NCBI GenBank assembly: GCA_902729315.2
Contig: LR746264.1
Span: forward strand, 2,713,378-2,777,377
DNA: 64,000 bases
Origin: Spirodela intermedia
Lineage: Eukaryota > Streptophyta > Magnoliopsida > Alismatales > Araceae
Reading direction: 5' to 3'
Numbering within the stretch: the first letter of the stretch is position 1; each line of letters opens with the position of its first letter. Below, piece by piece: positions 60,914-64,000 of the stretch. Under the pieces are notes generated by a model, which worked only from the letters and a program-made list of their open reading frames with translations, searched no databases and was not told where the DNA came from. The position numbers and the translations under genes are program-made.

Positions 60914-62740
60914 GTTGGTTGGTCGTTTCAGATCTCATCCATCTCAATTTGTGTGATAATCTGAGTCTTTCTTTGTAGCAATAATCAGAGTGAGTCATCA
61001 TCTGAGTACTCAAGAAATGGTTGTAAATTGACTTAATTTGAAGACTGTGACTGATTCTCTGGCTCGTTACCATGACTTTTATTTGTCTATGCAAGCCAAT
61101 AAATATGCAGAGATAAAAGCCAATTGGTGGGTCAGAAAAGCATCCATCAGACTTCTTGTGTACCTGTTTAAAATCAGATCATATATATACATATAGATTT
61201 CTGTATTTTTCATTTGCTTTTCAAGGATTTGAAGTCATTAGTTATCTTCACTCAGTTATTTCATTATTTTAATAAATTGGTTATTTCATGAAAATATGAT
61301 TGATGCAATTTTTATCCGAATATAATTGAAAATTTGCATAATTCAAAAATGATAAATAAATCCAATTGGTCGTGTCACCATGCTAGCTCCCACTTATGAG
61401 AGACAATACTCACTGAACTTTTGTATCATAACCCTCTAACCAATGATCTGATATTCTTAACCAAATTTTGATTTAAATCTGGGTTAGTCACTTGTTTCAT
61501 CACCGCCCGTTGTGTCTGATGTTCTTATGTTAGTACAACCAATTGAAAGCCTAGATCTATGACCGAGTTCTGAAGAGAAGATGTCTTTAGTTTAAGACTG
61601 GTCTGGGCGCCTTAAGAGGGTCACATGATAGCCAATCGGTCCAAATTCCACACCACTTATCTGCCCTCACGCTAATTTTAAATACTTTGGAAAATAAATG
61701 ATTCCGTTTTAAATCATCATATGAACAGCATATTAATCCAATAAGTTCGTCCTACAAGCAAAAGCTGCTATGATCCGACTCGCTTTCCAATATAGGTTTT
61801 TCTGTTTACCTAGGCGGTGGAGTTCGTTGTATGACATGATGGATAATAGCTGCCCATGACACAATCTGATTAAACAAAGCGTAATTTCAGAACCATTAAA
61901 AAGAATTATATCCTTGCTTTTTTTTTTTCATAAACTTGCTGATCACTCCCATCTGAAGAGCTCTACTTGAACCGCCAAATTTGACCTGAATCCAGGTTCT
62001 TTGCCAGATAACTTTATCTGAAATTTTAGCCCTTATCGATTTCTTCTTCTGATACAATCGCTCTTGTTACTGGAAGCAGATTAAGCTCAAACCCATTTTC
62101 TCTTCATACTTCCATCTAAACCTAAGCCAAACCTCCATTTCGACAAAAAATTATCCCTTCCTATGGTTAAAACAAGTAAAAAAAAATCAAAAAATTGTCC
62201 GTTACTATGATTAAAATAAGTAAAGAACATCAATAAAGTTGGCTAAGTTGGCGAAAATCTTCCTCGTGCTGTCTCAAATCTACCTGAAGAAATGAATCTG
62301 ATGGATATGGCTCCATGTAAGACTAAATGTTTTAGTGATGATAAATTATATGCTGAATGCGGACGAGATAAATTCATGAAGATAGAAAATGCTTAAAAAT
62401 TTCAAAGCGCGTAAATGCAAGAACATTGCCTAAAAATAAGAGCTCAAAGCAACCTCCGTTCCGTAATTTTTTCTTCGAATTTCTCTAAAGACATAGGCAC
62501 CAAAAGGTAGAAAACAAATGATTTATATAACGCTAAGGTGAAGAGGGAGAGGGAGGATCTTGCTGCCCGGTCCGTACCTTAAAAGAAGATAAAATAGATC
62601 GACTCATGCCAAGTGAAAGGAAAATGAGCTCCTACTGTGCGGTGCCTAAAATGCGAGGCGCTTGGAGGAGAGGAGAGGGAGATCGAAATATGGACGGATG
62701 GCTTCAGGTTTCAAGAGGGCGTTTGAGGTGGGGATTTATA
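60914..62740. other. Non-coding flank in unit 2
   Basis: Matches 41284-43537 of unit 1 up to about 62270. The rest is the upstream region of the membrane-protein gene. No gene is seen. Confidence 0.6.
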
Positions 62741-62841
62741 TCGAGGGCAATTTAGTCTTTCGCCATCAAGACACTTGCTGCAGCGCTATTAGTGACCGTT
62801 GCATTTGAATTTCAAATCCGTCCCCTCCGAACTAACAGTTA

Positions 62842-62842
<1 letters not shown>

Positions 62843-62876
<34 letters not shown>

Positions 62877-62915
62877 GAGAGAGAGAGACGGAGAGACCGA
62901 GAGAGAGAGAGAGAG
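62843..62915. repeat. (ACAG)n/(GA)n microsatellite in the 5' leader
   Basis: Five or six ACAG units followed by GA repeats end 13 bases before the start codon at 62928. Translated in frame it gives only RETD- and RE-repeats. Confidence 0.85.
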
Positions 62916-62927
62916 GTGGAACGGAAG

Positions 62928-64000
62928 ATGGTGGCGGTGACGGTGTCGTCAGCGGGCAGAGGCTTCTCAAAGACACCCTCGTCGGCGGCGATTGCCGGCC
63001 GGGAGCCACCGGATGGGAGGAAGGCGGCGGCGGAGACCAGCTGCTACTACCCCGGCTGCCGGAAGGACGCCAACTGCCACTGCGAGATCTGCCTCGCCAG
63101 CATCAACGCGACCCTCGACCTCATCCCTCCCGGCTGCAGTAGCATCCAACAGAGGAGCTCGATCACCAAGCTCTCCTCCTCCTCCTCCTCCGCCACATCG
63201 CCCCTACCGGTCCAGAGAAGGCAGCGCACGCCCCTGCCAGCGCCGGCCTTCTCACCCTCTCGGACCACGGAGAGGTCCGACACCGGCAGCACTCCGTCGT
63301 CGCCTCCTCTGCATTCGACGGCGAAATCTCGGCCATCCGCCAAGGATCGTCTGATCCAGACGGAAACAAGATCTTCTTCGCCGAGATTGCCTGGTTTCAA
63401 TCGGCGAGTCCTGAGGTTCTTCCTCGGCTTATGCTTCCTCCTCGCAGCCGATTACGGTTTCCCGGCGGTCGTGCAGTGGAGTCTCGGTGGACCGAGGCTA
63501 TCGCCGGAGATTGTGAAGACGGCGGCGGCGGGAGAGCAGTCGCAGGCTACCGGCGAGCTGAGGGGGAAGCTTGCCTCCCTGGAGACTAGCATGGGCAAGA
63601 TCCTCGGCACAGACAGAGTCTGCAACTGCTCCTCTGCCGACTCTAATTCTTGGGGATTCCTCCAGGTAGAGTAGATCTTCTCCACTCGCTCCCCTTTCTG
63701 ATCGACGTTCTTGGAGACAAAACACTCTTCTTCTGCCCGCAGGACGGCCAGCTCCTCCGCGCCCGGTGTGTGATCTACGAGTCAGCGTTGGAGCAACTTA
63801 GCGTGTGGGGCAGCCCTATTCAGACCTCCGGAGCGATATCCACGGGGCTCTCCTCCCGGTGGCTCACAGTTTTATCCGGCAGGATGACTGAGGTAAGCAT
63901 CATCGTCCACTTCACTTCAACATTCACTATTTCGATCGATCTCCGGCGAGTGCAGGTACGAATGAATCTCCGACTCCGTCTCCGTCCCCCTCCCTTCACT
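62928..64000 (+). CDS. ERG2/sigma1-receptor-like plant membrane protein (5' part, runs off the window)
   Basis: Exon 1 is 62928-63665 (246 codons). A 78-bp GT-AG intron follows, then exon 2 at 63744 to about 63892 with a GT donor; later exons lie outside. The N-part has a cysteine cluster CYYPGCRKDANCHCEICLAS (Cys 39, 44, 50, 52, 55). A Ser/Pro-rich region (about 70-155) follows, then one membrane segment (about 161-183, RRVLRFFLGLCFLLAADYGF). Exon 2 encodes DGQLLRARCVIYESALEQLS and then SSRWLTVLSGRMTE. The layout fits plant proteins annotated as ERG2/sigma1-receptor-like, an assignment I make from memory; function is not established. I chose ATG 62928 because an in-frame upstream ATG would add only microsatellite-coded residues, and the pseudogene keeps the same start. 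This is the intact partner of the broken copy at 46190. Confidence 0.75.

Larger units (their letters stand above)
60376..64000 (+). repeat. Tandem segmental duplication, unit 2 (to window edge)
   Basis: Begins at ACATTGGTTGATGGTT and follows unit 1 without its transposons. A deletion of about 1.3 kb, relative to 39646-40970 in unit 1, removes the GNAT promoter and first half. The unit continues past the window. Confidence 0.9.

Noticed and set aside
62799-62927. Upstream extension of the ERG2/sigma1-like gene to an earlier in-frame ATG
   Set aside because: The added residues are almost entirely microsatellite-coded Arg/Glu/Asp/Thr repeats, and the pseudogene copy supports the ATG at 62928.
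62967-63400. Overlapping frames inside exon 1 of the membrane-protein gene
   Set aside because: GC-driven shadows without motifs; they conflict with the frame that carries the Cys cluster and membrane segment.

Overview
The window is plant nuclear DNA, most likely from a monocot. Its genes have introns, one single-exon gene is strongly GC-rich, and AT-rich intergenic DNA is full of decayed LTR retrotransposons. No operons, bacterial-type signals, rRNA or tRNA genes were seen. The species cannot be named from the sequence.

Left part (1-10.8 kb). About 4-4.8 kb is present twice in direct orientation (460-4490 and 5967-10790), separated by about 1.5 kb of unrelated DNA. Each copy has a small secreted eight-cysteine (hydrophobic-seed/HyPRP-like) gene followed by the promoter and first exons of a SUMO-activating enzyme subunit. 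Copy 1 keeps the eight-cysteine gene intact (1875-2237) but its SAE2 start is broken. Copy 2 keeps the working SAE2 start, while its eight-cysteine gene is cut short.

Middle (9.99-37.3 kb). SAE2 (UBA2-type SUMO E1) runs on the + strand from 9986 to 29255. Eleven coding exons splice in frame to 645 codons, with an antisense Copia relic in intron 2 and a 7.2-kb last intron. A cyclophilin of the CYP21-3/CYP21-4 type lies convergently on the - strand (29837-33239, seven coding exons, 234 aa). It probably has a 5' leader exon near 37.2 kb, and a Copia-type LTR lies inside that proposed leader intron.

Right part (39.4-64 kb). A two-gene block is duplicated in tandem. The block holds a GNAT acetyltransferase and a membrane protein resembling plant ERG2/sigma1-receptor-like proteins. 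Unit 1 (about 39395-60375) has an intact GNAT gene and a ruined membrane-protein gene. Unit 2 (60376 to beyond the window) has a truncated GNAT and an open membrane-protein gene running off the right edge. The two units have therefore lost opposite genes.

The ruined gene in unit 1 is split by nested retrotransposons: a minus-strand Ty3/gypsy element (46620-59784) contains a plus-strand Ty1/copia element (about 49813-58225), which contains two solo LTRs of one family (51397-53022 and 53161-55025). A third, truncated and inverted LTR of that family lies at about 43540-44164. Target-site duplications and LTR ends allow the order of insertion to be read.
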